Program-made: the position numbers and the translations under genes
From: Woeseiaceae bacterium
Lineage (GTDB): Bacteria > Pseudomonadota > Gammaproteobacteria > Steroidobacterales > Woeseiaceae
Direction of reading: 5' to 3'
Length of the DNA: 40,008 nt
NCBI GenBank assembly: GCA_013043165.1
Contig: JABDOQ010000061.1
Coordinates: 1 to 40,008, forward strand
Part shown: positions 9,956 through 17,288 of the stretch, piece by piece
How positions within the stretch are numbered: position 1 is the first letter of the stretch
Layout of the letters: every line of letters starts with the position of its first letter
Notes under the pieces: generated by a model
The model's database searches: none
What the model saw: the letters and a program-made list of their open reading frames with translations, nothing else
Told to the model about the DNA's origin: nothing

Positions 9956-10038
9956 TTCGTAGTATTGCGTCGCGACACCATATGCAGGAAAGTAGCCATC
10001 CGTCTCCCGGGCGGTCCCCTGACATTTGGAGATGAAAA

Positions 10039-11223
10039 ATGAGTACTGACTCCGTAGTCATAGTGGCGGCAAAACGGACACCGCTGGGCGCTTTCCAGGG
10101 CTCGCTGTCCGATGCCCAGAGCCCGGAGCTCGCGGCGACAGCGATAACAGCCTGTCTCGAGGAATCGGGCACGGACGCAGGCACGATCGGCGAGCTGATC
10201 CTCGGATGCGTTCTGCCGGCAGGCCTCGGCCAGGCACCTGCCCGTCAGGCGGCGCTCGGCGCCGGTATTCCACAGAGCACCGGTTGCACGACGTTAAACA
10301 AGGTCTGTGGCTCAGGCATGAAGGCCACGATGCTGGCGCATGACCTGATCAAAGTCGGCAGCGCCGGCGTCGTCGTGGCGGGTGGTATGGAATCCATGAC
10401 AAACGCGCCCTACCTCTTGCCAAAAGCACGTGGCGGCTATCGTATGGGCCATCAGGAGGTGCTCGACCATATGTTCTTCGACGGGCTGCAAAGTCCATTC
10501 GACGGCAACATGATGGGCCACTTCGCCGAGGTCACGGCAAAGAAATACAACTTCAGCCGCGAGGATCAGGACCGCTTCGCGATCGAATCGGTGACAAGGT
10601 CTCGCGATGCCGTTTCACGCGGTGCCTTCAAAGCAGAAATCGCACCCGTAACGATGACAACGCGCAAGGGCGACGTGACCGTCAGCGAAGACGACGGACC
10701 GGCGGCGGCAAACCTCGAGAAGATTCCGACAATGCGACCTGCGTTTGCGAAAGACGGCACGGTCACTGCGGCCAGTTCATCTTCTATCTCGGACGGCGCT
10801 GCGGCGCTGATCTTGATGAGCGCCAGCGAGGCCAGGCGACAGGGCCTGAAGCCCCTTGCCACGATCGCCGCGCATTCGGGTTTTGCCCATGCGCCGGAGT
10901 GGTTCACGACGGCGCCGATCTTCGCTATCAAGGCCCTGCACGAGAAGCTCGGCTGGGACCCTGACCACGTGGATCTCTATGAAATTAATGAGGCTTTCGC
11001 CTGCGTCACGATGGCCGCCATCAACGACCTGGGACTCGAACACGACAGGGTCAACGTCAACGGCGGCGCCTGTGCACTGGGCCATCCCATCGGCGCCAGC
11101 GGTGCGAGAATCATTGTGACGCTGCTGCACGCACTGCGTGCCCGCGAACTGAAGCGCGGCATCGCATCCTTGTGTATCGGTGGTGGCGAAGCGACCGCCA
11201 TCGCTCTCGAAGTCAATTTATAA
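10039..11223 (+). CDS. Acetyl-CoA acetyltransferase / thiolase
   Basis: Thiolases split 3-ketoacyl-CoA with CoA, or in the reverse direction condense two acetyl-CoA. The 394-residue protein has the full catalytic triad: C90 in LNKVCGSGMKA, H349 in GGACALGHPIGASG and C379 in CIGGGEA. The spacing is that of the biosynthetic/acetoacetyl-CoA class (C89, H348, C378 in Zoogloea). GGMESMTNAPYLL and EINEAFA are also present. An ATG at 10039 follows GGAG. The next gene, 11 bp downstream, is a 3-hydroxyacyl-CoA dehydrogenase-like SDR, so the pair probably performs consecutive beta-oxidation or branched-chain degradation steps. Chain-length preference cannot be read from sequence. Confidence 0.95.
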   Translation: MSTDSVVIVAAKRTPLGAFQGSLSDAQSPELAATAITACLEESGTDAGTIGELILGCVLPAGLGQAPARQAALGAGIPQSTGCTTLNKVCGSGMKATMLAHDLIKVGSAGVVVAGGMESMTNAPYLLPKARGGYRMGHQEVLDHMFFDGLQSPFDGNMMGHFAEVTAKKYNFSREDQDRFAIESVTRSRDAVSRGAFKAEIAPVTMTTRKGDVTVSEDDGPAAANLEKIPTMRPAFAKDGTVTAASSSSISDGAAALILMSASEARRQGLKPLATIAAHSGFAHAPEWFTTAPIFAIKALHEKLGWDPDHVDLYEINEAFACVTMAAINDLGLEHDRVNVNGGACALGHPIGASGARIIVTLLHALRARELKRGIASLCIGGGEATAIALEVNL

Positions 11224-11234
11224 GGGGACATCAA

Positions 11235-12002
11235 ATGCAGCTATCCAGTGCCAAAGCCGTGATTACCGGCGGCGCGTCCGGACTCGGTCTGGCGACAGCC
11301 GAACGCGTGATCAAAGCCGGCGGCCAGGTCGTCATTCTCGATATCAGCGACGAGCACGGCAAAGCTGCCGCTGCGAAACTCGGCGTGGACGCCCGGTTCG
11401 TCAATACAGACGTCTCCAGTGAAGACTCGGTAAAAGCCGCGATCAAAGCAGCCGACGATTTCATGGGCGGCATTACGCTGGCCGTAAACTGTGCCGGCAT
11501 CGCGACGGCCGGTCGCACACTTGGTCGCGAAGGCCCCTGGCCGTCCGAAAATTTCAACCGGGTAATCCAGGTCAACCTGGTCGGCTCGTACAATGTAACC
11601 AAGGAAGCGGCGGCAGTTATGCAGCTCAACGATGCCAATGAGAATGGCGAGCGGGGTGTCGTTATAAGCACCGCATCGATCGCCGCATTCGAGGGCCAGA
11701 TCGGCCAGGCCGCCTATTCGGCCTCCAAGGGCGGCGTCGTCGGCATGATGTTGCCGCTGGCGCGCGAGTTTGCGCAGTTTGGCATTCGAGTCAATACGAT
11801 CGCACCCGGCATTTTCATGACGCCGATGATGGCGGGCATGCCTGAGGAGGTGCAGGAATCTCTCGGCAAGCAGGTACCGTTTCCACCGCGGCTCGGCCGA
11901 CCCGAAGAGTATGCGGATACGGTGGCGTACATCTATGGCAATGCCATGGTCAACGGCGAGACCATCCGCGTCGATGGCGCGATCCGCATGCAGCCGAAGT
12001 AA
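11235..12002 (+). CDS. SDR-type 3-hydroxyacyl-CoA dehydrogenase (HSD10-like)
   Basis: This 255-residue short-chain dehydrogenase has an intact active site: TGGASGLG at 11-18 for NAD binding, NCAG at 85-88, and S148, Y161 and K165 (YSASK). D38 at the end of beta-2 (ILDISD) favours NAD over NADP. The tail GRPEEYADTVAYIYGNAMVNGETIRVDGAIRM resembles type II 3-hydroxyacyl-CoA dehydrogenases (HSD17B10), which oxidise 3-hydroxyacyl-CoA and 2-methyl-3-hydroxybutyryl-CoA. The start at 11235 is preceded by AGGGGA. It is 11 bp after the thiolase, so both are probably one transcript, and the substrate of one is the product of the other. Confidence 0.92.
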   Translation: MQLSSAKAVITGGASGLGLATAERVIKAGGQVVILDISDEHGKAAAAKLGVDARFVNTDVSSEDSVKAAIKAADDFMGGITLAVNCAGIATAGRTLGREGPWPSENFNRVIQVNLVGSYNVTKEAAAVMQLNDANENGERGVVISTASIAAFEGQIGQAAYSASKGGVVGMMLPLAREFAQFGIRVNTIAPGIFMTPMMAGMPEEVQESLGKQVPFPPRLGRPEEYADTVAYIYGNAMVNGETIRVDGAIRMQPK

Positions 12003-12040
12003 ACCACGACCCAGCAACCTTTATTCGAGCCGCGGCGGCA

Positions 12041-12070
12041 ATCGCGGGGAGATCTTGCTCGCTCCCGCTT
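12041..12070. repeat. Possible REP-like imperfect hairpin
   Basis: GCGGGGAG (12045-12052) can pair with CTCCCGC (12063-12069) around a loop, with one bulged G. It resembles a degenerate copy of a GC-rich extragenic palindrome and lies in opposite orientation to the clearer element at 12130-12178. Confidence 0.3.
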
Positions 12071-12129
12071 ACGCAACGTCGCTTCGCACGACACACCCGC
12101 ACTCGTCGCCGCTGCCCCATCGTGCGCGT

Positions 12130-12178
12130 GTAGGAGCGCCCCCAGGGCGCGAAGCGATAGCGGCGGTCGCCAGACCGC
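12130..12178 (+). repeat. REP-like element: GTAG head plus two hairpins
   Basis: GTAGGA at 12130 is followed by GCGCCC-CCA-GGGCGC (12136-12150, perfect 6-bp stem). After 12 bases comes GCGGTC-GCCA-GACCGC (12163-12178, also perfect). A GTAG tetranucleotide before a short GC palindrome is the signature of REP sequences mobilised by REP-associated transposases in Pseudomonas and Xanthomonadales relatives. I see no second clear copy elsewhere in the window. Confidence 0.5.
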
Positions 12179-12348
12179 TTCGGTTGTCGGCCTCTTGCGT
12201 AGGTTAATGGCGCTCGACTTCACATAATTGCGGTCGAAAACGGACCTGGATCACAAAAACGGCCGGCTAGACTTCAGTTCCGCATGGCTTTTCCTAAGAT
12301 TATTCGCGTATAGGCAAGTTTACCTTCACCTTTCGGGGGAGAAGACCG

Positions 12349-12864
12349 ATGCAATATCGACAAAGCCTGGATGACGTTTCCGGCACGCCACCGTGCAACT
12401 TGTCGATCGCCGAGCTTCTACTGCATGCGCTGGTCATCGAGCGCGAGGCAATGCACCGCTACACGGAACTCGCCAACATGATGGCGCAAATCGGCAACAA
12501 GAAAGTCTCGAGGATATTTTCGAAAATGTCCGGCATCGAGGCGAAGCATGCCGAATCTATCGAGCGGCAGATCGAAGGCCAGAAGTTACCTGTCCTGACA
12601 CCGAGTCAATACACGTGGCATGGACCCGAGGCACCGGAGAATACCGACAGCAATCGCCTGTTCCACCTGATGACGCCTTGTCAGGCCCTCGAGCTTGCGC
12701 TCAAGAACGAAAAGCGGGCCTATGAATTTTACAGCGACGTCGTCGATGACAGTACCGACGAGCGCGTTCGGGAAATGGCCTCAGACTTTGCCGGCGAAGA
12801 AGAACAGCACGTCGCCTGGGTTGAAGAGTGGTTGGCAGAAGTGCGGCCCGCTGATAAAGATTGA
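12349..12864 (+). CDS. Ferritin-like / rubrerythrin-type diiron protein
   Basis: The 171 residues form a predicted four-helix bundle with carboxylate and histidine motifs typical of the ferritin-like superfamily: EREAMHRYTELA (about 32-43), EAKHAE (about 64-69), NEKRAYEFY (about 119-127) and EEEQHVAW (about 147-154). This gives four Glu-rich helices and two ExxH sites that can bind a diiron centre. There is no rubredoxin domain (no CxxC pairs), so it is not a full rubrerythrin. Likely roles are oxidative protection or iron handling, but the reaction is unknown. A strong GGGGGAG precedes the ATG. It converges on the ETF-QO gene and appears to be a single-gene unit. Confidence 0.85.
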   Translation: MQYRQSLDDVSGTPPCNLSIAELLLHALVIEREAMHRYTELANMMAQIGNKKVSRIFSKMSGIEAKHAESIERQIEGQKLPVLTPSQYTWHGPEAPENTDSNRLFHLMTPCQALELALKNEKRAYEFYSDVVDDSTDERVREMASDFAGEEEQHVAWVEEWLAEVRPADKD

Positions 12865-12904
12865 ATTATGTGCCCATCGCCATGACGCGAGTAAGTGGTG
12901 ACGC

Positions 12905-14554
12905 CTACATATTCGCGTAATTCGGTCCGCCGCCGCCTTCGGGCACATCCCAGATGATATTTTGCGCCGGATCCTTGATCTCACAGGTCTTGCAGTGCAC
13001 GCAATTCGTGGCGCTAATCTTGAACTGCTTTTCGCCACCCACTTCCACGATCTCGTAGACGCCAGCCGGACAATAGCGTTGTGCCGGTTCATCATAGTTC
13101 GGCAGGTTGTAGCTTATCGGCACTGAAGCGTCTTTAAGCTTCAGATGCGAGGGCTGATCTTCTTCGTGGTTGGTACTGGACAGGAACACTGACGACAGCT
13201 TGTCGAACGTGATGACGCCATCGGGTTTGGCATAATCGATCGGCCTTGCGTCGGATGCTTTGTCCAGCGACTCATGGTCCGGATCCTTGTTGCGCCAGGT
13301 AAACGGCAGCTTGCCGAAAAAAATGTTCTGGTCGATAAACGCAAATGCCGCCCCCCAGAAGACGCCGAGTTTATGCAGTCCGGGTCCAAAGTTGCGTCCC
13401 TGATGCAGCTCCTTGTATACCCAGGATGCTTTTACACTCGCCTCGAAGTCTGCAAGTTCCGACTGGCCGGCATCGCCCGAGGACAAGGCTTTGTGAACAC
13501 TCTCGGCAGCCAGCATCCCGGTCTTGATAGCAGTATGCGCACCTTTGATCTTCACACCATTCAAGAACCCCGCGCCGCAGCCGACCAGCATGCCGCCCGG
13601 AAATGCGAGTTTCGGCAGCGACTGCAAACCACCTTTGTTGACAGCGCGCGCACCGTATGCCACACGCTTGCCGCCTTCGAGATAGGTCCGAATTTTCGGA
13701 TGCAGTTTCCAGCGCTGAAATTCGTCAAACGTAGAAAGATGTGGATTCCTGTAGTTCAAGGCGATAATCAGACCAAGCAAGACCCTGTTGTTCGCAGCGT
13801 GGTAGAGGAAGCCCCCGCCCTCCGTATGATTGTCGAGCGGCCACCCGGTTGTGTGCACCACGAGGCCTTCCTGATGCCTGGATGGGTCGATTTCCCATAC
13901 TTCCTTTATGCCGATGCCGTAGTGCTGCGGATCGGCATCCTTGCGCAAATCGAATTGCGCCATGACCTGTTCGCTCAGGTTGCCGCGTACGCCCTCCGCG
14001 AAAATCGTGTACTTGCCCGTCAGTTCGTAGCCGGCCTGGTAGGTACTTTTTCTTCGGCCATCCTTGCCAACACCCATATCGCTGGTCGCGACACCCGTGA
14101 CCCTGCCGTCCTGGTCATAAAGCACTTCCGAAGCCGCGAAGCCCGGAAAAACGTTGACGCCCATCGCTTCAGCCTGCTCGCCAAGCCACTGGCAAAGCTG
14201 CCCAAGGCTGATAATGTAATTGCCGTCATTGTGCATCGGCCTCGGCAGAAACAGACCGGGCACCCGTACCGCTTTCGATGCGCTCGTCAGGTAGTGCACG
14301 AGATCGCCGCTTACGGCCGTCTTTACCGGTGCGCCCTTTTCTTTCCAGTCGGGAAAGAGCTCGTCGAGTCCCGTCGGCTCGAAGACGTTTCCGGACAAAA
14401 TGTGAGCTCCGATTTCGGAGCCCTTCTCAACGACGACGACGGAGAGGTTTGCGTCGAGCTGCAACAAGCGGCATGCGGCAGCAAGCCCGGCGGGTCCACC
14501 GCCGACAACTACTACGTCGAATTCCATGGCTTCGCGTTCGTTCGCTTCCGACAA
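12905..14554 (-). CDS. Electron transfer flavoprotein:ubiquinone oxidoreductase
   Basis: ETF-QO takes electrons from reduced ETF, which is charged by acyl-CoA dehydrogenases, and passes them to ubiquinone at the inner membrane. The FAD-binding GGGPAG lies near residues 18-23. The C-terminal 4Fe-4S cluster ligands are C495, C518, C521 and C524 in CPAGVYE and NCVHCKTC, and the family end GGGGPNYANM is present. I use the TTG at 14554 (GGGAG upstream, giving SEANEREAMEFD), for 549 residues, the usual bacterial length. An ATG nine codons later (14527) is the alternative. The upstream frame to 14845 overlaps the divergent zapE and is unlike the family. The window's acyl-CoA dehydrogenase pair would need this enzyme. 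Confidence 0.95.
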   Translation of the reverse strand: MSEANEREAMEFDVVVVGGGPAGLAAACRLLQLDANLSVVVVEKGSEIGAHILSGNVFEPTGLDELFPDWKEKGAPVKTAVSGDLVHYLTSASKAVRVPGLFLPRPMHNDGNYIISLGQLCQWLGEQAEAMGVNVFPGFAASEVLYDQDGRVTGVATSDMGVGKDGRRKSTYQAGYELTGKYTIFAEGVRGNLSEQVMAQFDLRKDADPQHYGIGIKEVWEIDPSRHQEGLVVHTTGWPLDNHTEGGGFLYHAANNRVLLGLIIALNYRNPHLSTFDEFQRWKLHPKIRTYLEGGKRVAYGARAVNKGGLQSLPKLAFPGGMLVGCGAGFLNGVKIKGAHTAIKTGMLAAESVHKALSSGDAGQSELADFEASVKASWVYKELHQGRNFGPGLHKLGVFWGAAFAFIDQNIFFGKLPFTWRNKDPDHESLDKASDARPIDYAKPDGVITFDKLSSVFLSSTNHEEDQPSHLKLKDASVPISYNLPNYDEPAQRYCPAGVYEIVEVGGEKQFKISATNCVHCKTCEIKDPAQNIIWDVPEGGGGPNYANM

Positions 14555-14674
14555 TTTCTCCGCTTCTCCCGTAGATGTTATCGCGTATCTTAGCAGCCTC
14601 TGTGGCGACCCATAAACGCGCAGGGTAATCTTGCGGGGCGGGCGCACCGCAGCAAATACAGGATTAAAGGTAGA

Positions 14675-15769
14675 TTGAACATTCGCGAAGCCTATGAGGA
14701 AAGCCTGCGCCGTGAAGGCCATGTCCAGGATTCGGCTCAGCTGGACATTGTTGTACAGCTCGGTGACCTGCAGGCGCGCCTCACCGCGAGCGCTCCTCGG
14801 CGCGGTAGCTGGCGCACCCTTTTCAAGCGTCGACGCGACGAGCAATGGCCAGCCGTACGCGGCATGTACCTGTGGGGTGGAGTGGGTCGCGGCAAGACCT
14901 TTCTCATGGACCTGTTCTTCGAGACACTAACGATCAAAAAGAAGCAACGCATGCACTTTCATCGCATGATGCACGAGGTACATGATCGCCTCAAAGCCCT
15001 GGGCAATGTCGAGGATCCACTCGACAGGATAGCGGCAGATATTGCACGCGATATTCGTGTTTTGTGCTTCGACGAGTTTTTCGTCAGCGACATCGGTGAT
15101 GCGATGATACTCGGGCGCCTGCTGGATGGCCTGTTTCGCCGCGGCGTCACGCTCGTCGCGACGTCCAACTCGAAACCCGATGATCTTTATGAGGACGGCC
15201 TGCAAAGACAGCGCTTCCTGCCGGCCATCGAGCTGCTGAATCAACACACGACCGTCGTTCACATGGACGGCGACACCGACTATCGCCTGAGGCTGTTGCA
15301 AAAAGCGGGGACCTACCTTTTTCCCGACGACGCGCATGCCCTCGAGAGACTTTCGTTTTTTTTCGACGAGTCGGCGTCGAGCCAAATCCGTTCAAACCAG
15401 GAACTCGACGTCTACGGACGCAGGATTCGAGCTCACAAATGTGCAAAGGGCATCGCGTGGTTTCGGTTCGACGATATCTGCAATGGCCCGCGCAGCCAGG
15501 CCGATTACATAGAAATCGCCCGCTGGTACCCATCGGTCATCGTCTCCGGGGTACCCCGATTCGACGCGACACTCGAAAATCAGGCACGGCGATTCATCGC
15601 GCTCGTAGACGAGTTCTACGACCGGCGAGTGAAACTGATTCTTTCCGCCAACGCCGATGTAAAATCGTTGTACCAGGGGGATCGACTGTCGTTCGAGTTT
15701 GAGCGTACGGTAAGCCGCCTGATCGAAATGCAATCCAACGAGTATCTCGCCCTGCCCCACCTCGCGTGA
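14675..15769 (+). CDS. zapE: Cell-division ATPase ZapE (AFG1 family)
   Basis: ZapE is an AAA-type ATPase that affects Z-ring stability in E. coli. Its mitochondrial relative AFG1/LACE1 handles misfolded membrane proteins. The 364 residues (E. coli 375) contain Walker A GGVGRGKT (68-75), Walker B VLCFDEFF (129-136), and the conserved VATSNSKPDDLYEDGLQR stretch with a sensor asparagine. The start is a TTG at 14675 with AAAGG shortly upstream. This start gives the expected N-terminus. It is divergent from ETF-QO with about 120 bp between the starts, and followed after 13 bp by a MarR gene, so the two probably share a transcript. Confidence 0.93.
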   Translation: MNIREAYEESLRREGHVQDSAQLDIVVQLGDLQARLTASAPRRGSWRTLFKRRRDEQWPAVRGMYLWGGVGRGKTFLMDLFFETLTIKKKQRMHFHRMMHEVHDRLKALGNVEDPLDRIAADIARDIRVLCFDEFFVSDIGDAMILGRLLDGLFRRGVTLVATSNSKPDDLYEDGLQRQRFLPAIELLNQHTTVVHMDGDTDYRLRLLQKAGTYLFPDDAHALERLSFFFDESASSQIRSNQELDVYGRRIRAHKCAKGIAWFRFDDICNGPRSQADYIEIARWYPSVIVSGVPRFDATLENQARRFIALVDEFYDRRVKLILSANADVKSLYQGDRLSFEFERTVSRLIEMQSNEYLALPHLA

Positions 15770-15782
15770 TAAATTGGACGCC

Positions 15783-16232
15783 ATGGACAAAGAACTGATA
15801 CTCGAGGATTTCCTGCCCTACCGGCTTTCGATCCTGTCCAATACCGTCAGCAGCAGAATTGCCCAGGCCTACGAAAAGCGATTTGGTCTATCGATCCCGG
15901 AATGGCGCGTCATCGCCATTCTGGGCCGATTCCCCGGCTTGTCGGCAGTAGAGGTCGCGGAGCGCACGCTCATGGACAAGGTTGCGGTCAGCCGCGCCGT
16001 AACCAAGCTTGTGAAAAGCGGCCGCATCGATCGGGAGTTTGCCGATGCCGACCGGCGCCGCTCGATCCTGAACCTGTCCGAAGAAGGCCGCCGCGTACAC
16101 AACGAGATCGCACCGCTCGCGCTGCGATTCGAACGCGATCTGCTGGAGGGGCTCAGCCCCGAAGAGACCGAAACGCTGAATACAATCATGGATCGTTTGT
16201 TGAAGCGGGCACGCGTGCTGGGAAATCCCTGA
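15783..16232 (+). CDS. MarR-family transcription regulator
   Basis: This is a 149-residue winged-helix regulator. The helix-turn-helix and wing read VEVAERTLMDKVAVSRAVTKLVKSGRIDREFADADRRRSILNLSEEGR, with the family-typical DxDRR wing tip. Flanking helices at both ends should form the dimer. A TTG nine bases upstream is in frame, but the ATG at 15783 is the simpler start. It follows zapE closely and its stop touches the stop of the convergent tryptophan dioxygenase gene. MarR proteins often control nearby genes and respond to aromatic compounds, so control of the tryptophan dioxygenase is plausible but unproven. Confidence 0.9.
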   Translation: MDKELILEDFLPYRLSILSNTVSSRIAQAYEKRFGLSIPEWRVIAILGRFPGLSAVEVAERTLMDKVAVSRAVTKLVKSGRIDREFADADRRRSILNLSEEGRRVHNEIAPLALRFERDLLEGLSPEETETLNTIMDRLLKRARVLGNP

Positions 16233-17087
16233 TCAGTCGCCTTCTTGCGCGCCAATCTCGGTACGAACGCGCAGCAGTTCGGGGAAAAACTCGACATCCA
16301 GCGCTTTCTTGAGAAACGGTACGCCGGATGATCCACCGCTGCCCCGTTTGTGGCCGATGATCCGCTCTACGGTCTTCATGTGGTGAAATCGCCAGAACTG
16401 GAAGTTGTTGCTGATGTCCATCAGCGCTTCGCAGGCTTCATAACGCTCCCAATACAACGCGTGGTTCTCATAGATTTCACGCAGCACGTCGACGACCGCG
16501 GCATCTTCGTCCCGAACCTCGCTGAAGTCGCGATCGAGTACCCGCCGCGGCACGGTCATGCCCTGACGCTCAAGATGCATCAGGAACTCCTCGTACAGAC
16601 TCGGTGATTCCAGAGCCACAAGCAGTCGCGCGTGCCACTCAGGCTGGTGCTCGAACACGCGCATCGCCGCCCTGTTCTTGTTGCCGAGCCTGAACTCGAG
16701 AATGCGGTACTGGGCCGACTGCAGACCCGATGCTTTGCCAAAGACGTGCCGGAATTCCGCGTATTCGCTGGGCGTAAGTGTATCCAGCACCTTCCACTGG
16801 TTATACAGCTGATTCTGGACATGGCGCACGCGCGCGAGATTCTTGATGGCCGGTGCCAACCTGTCGTCCTGCATGTGCCGTATCGCGCCGCCGATCTCAT
16901 GAATGACAAGCTTTATCCAGAGCTCAGCAACCTGGTGCTGAATGATGAACAACATCTCGTCGTGATGCGGCGGCACGCTGAGCGGCTTTTGTGCCGTCAG
17001 CAGCTGATCAAGTCGCAAGTAGCCGGTGTAATCGTCGTCCCGCGACAGGTCGGTATAGATTGAGCGCTCAAGTTCGCGTTTATTCAT
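16233..17087 (-). CDS. Tryptophan 2,3-dioxygenase
   Basis: This haem enzyme opens the indole ring of L-tryptophan to N-formylkynurenine, the first step of the kynurenine route. The 284 residues match the bacterial family (about 280). They show HHDEMLFIIQHQVAELWIK near the N-terminus (distal pocket), FRHVFGKASGLQSAQYRILEF in the middle, and the haem-ligand region FHHMKTVERIIGHKRGSGGSSGVPFL near the C-terminus. No kynurenine formamidase or kynureninase gene lies in the window. It is transcribed away from the glutamate dehydrogenase gene and converges exactly on the MarR gene. Confidence 0.96.
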   Translation of the reverse strand: MNKRELERSIYTDLSRDDDYTGYLRLDQLLTAQKPLSVPPHHDEMLFIIQHQVAELWIKLVIHEIGGAIRHMQDDRLAPAIKNLARVRHVQNQLYNQWKVLDTLTPSEYAEFRHVFGKASGLQSAQYRILEFRLGNKNRAAMRVFEHQPEWHARLLVALESPSLYEEFLMHLERQGMTVPRRVLDRDFSEVRDEDAAVVDVLREIYENHALYWERYEACEALMDISNNFQFWRFHHMKTVERIIGHKRGSGGSSGVPFLKKALDVEFFPELLRVRTEIGAQEGD

Positions 17088-17183
17088 CGGCGTAGATTCG
17101 TAACCCGTTCATGATGGTTCATTGTAGGCCATTTGAGTCCCGATTCGACGCGTCGGGAAAATTTGTTGCAGATGCAATTACTG

Positions 17184-17189
17184 TATAAT
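17184..17189 (+). promoter_or_regulatory. -10 box of the glutamate dehydrogenase promoter
   Basis: A perfect TATAAT lies 100 bases before the GTG start. TTGTTG (17163-17168) is a possible -35 but only 15 bp away. A transcript from here would have a roughly 90-base leader that includes the hairpin at 17261-17277. Confidence 0.45.
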
Positions 17190-17260
17190 GCGGGACGTTT
17201 CTCCAGGCCACCCGAACTCCAGCCATAAGCAAATAGTGCGCCTCTTACGTAGACCTGTCA

Positions 17261-17277
17261 GGCCGGCATTTCCGGCC
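17261..17277 (+). promoter_or_regulatory. Hairpin next to the ribosome-binding site of the glutamate dehydrogenase gene
   Basis: GGCCGG (17261-17266) and CCGGCC (17272-17277) form a perfect 6-bp stem with loop CATTT. The Shine-Dalgarno GGAG follows at 17278-17281. TGTCA (17256-17260) can also pair with TGACA (17290-17294), which overlaps the GTG start codon, so a larger structure could hide the start site. Confidence 0.4.
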
Positions 17278-17288
17278 GGAGCAAAGCA

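Larger units (their letters stand above)
12003..12348. other. 346-bp gap without a gene
   Basis: This gap between the SDR gene and the ferritin-like gene contains the REP-like hairpins and no convincing coding frame. The last 50 bases hold a weak -10-like TAAGAT (12295-12300) that may serve the ferritin-like gene. Confidence 0.6.

Noticed and set aside
13274..14593. A 439-codon open frame on the plus strand opposite ETF-QO
   Set aside because: It is a shadow of the ETF-QO gene, whose protein has all family motifs. The antisense product is rich in Arg and Val and resembles no protein.
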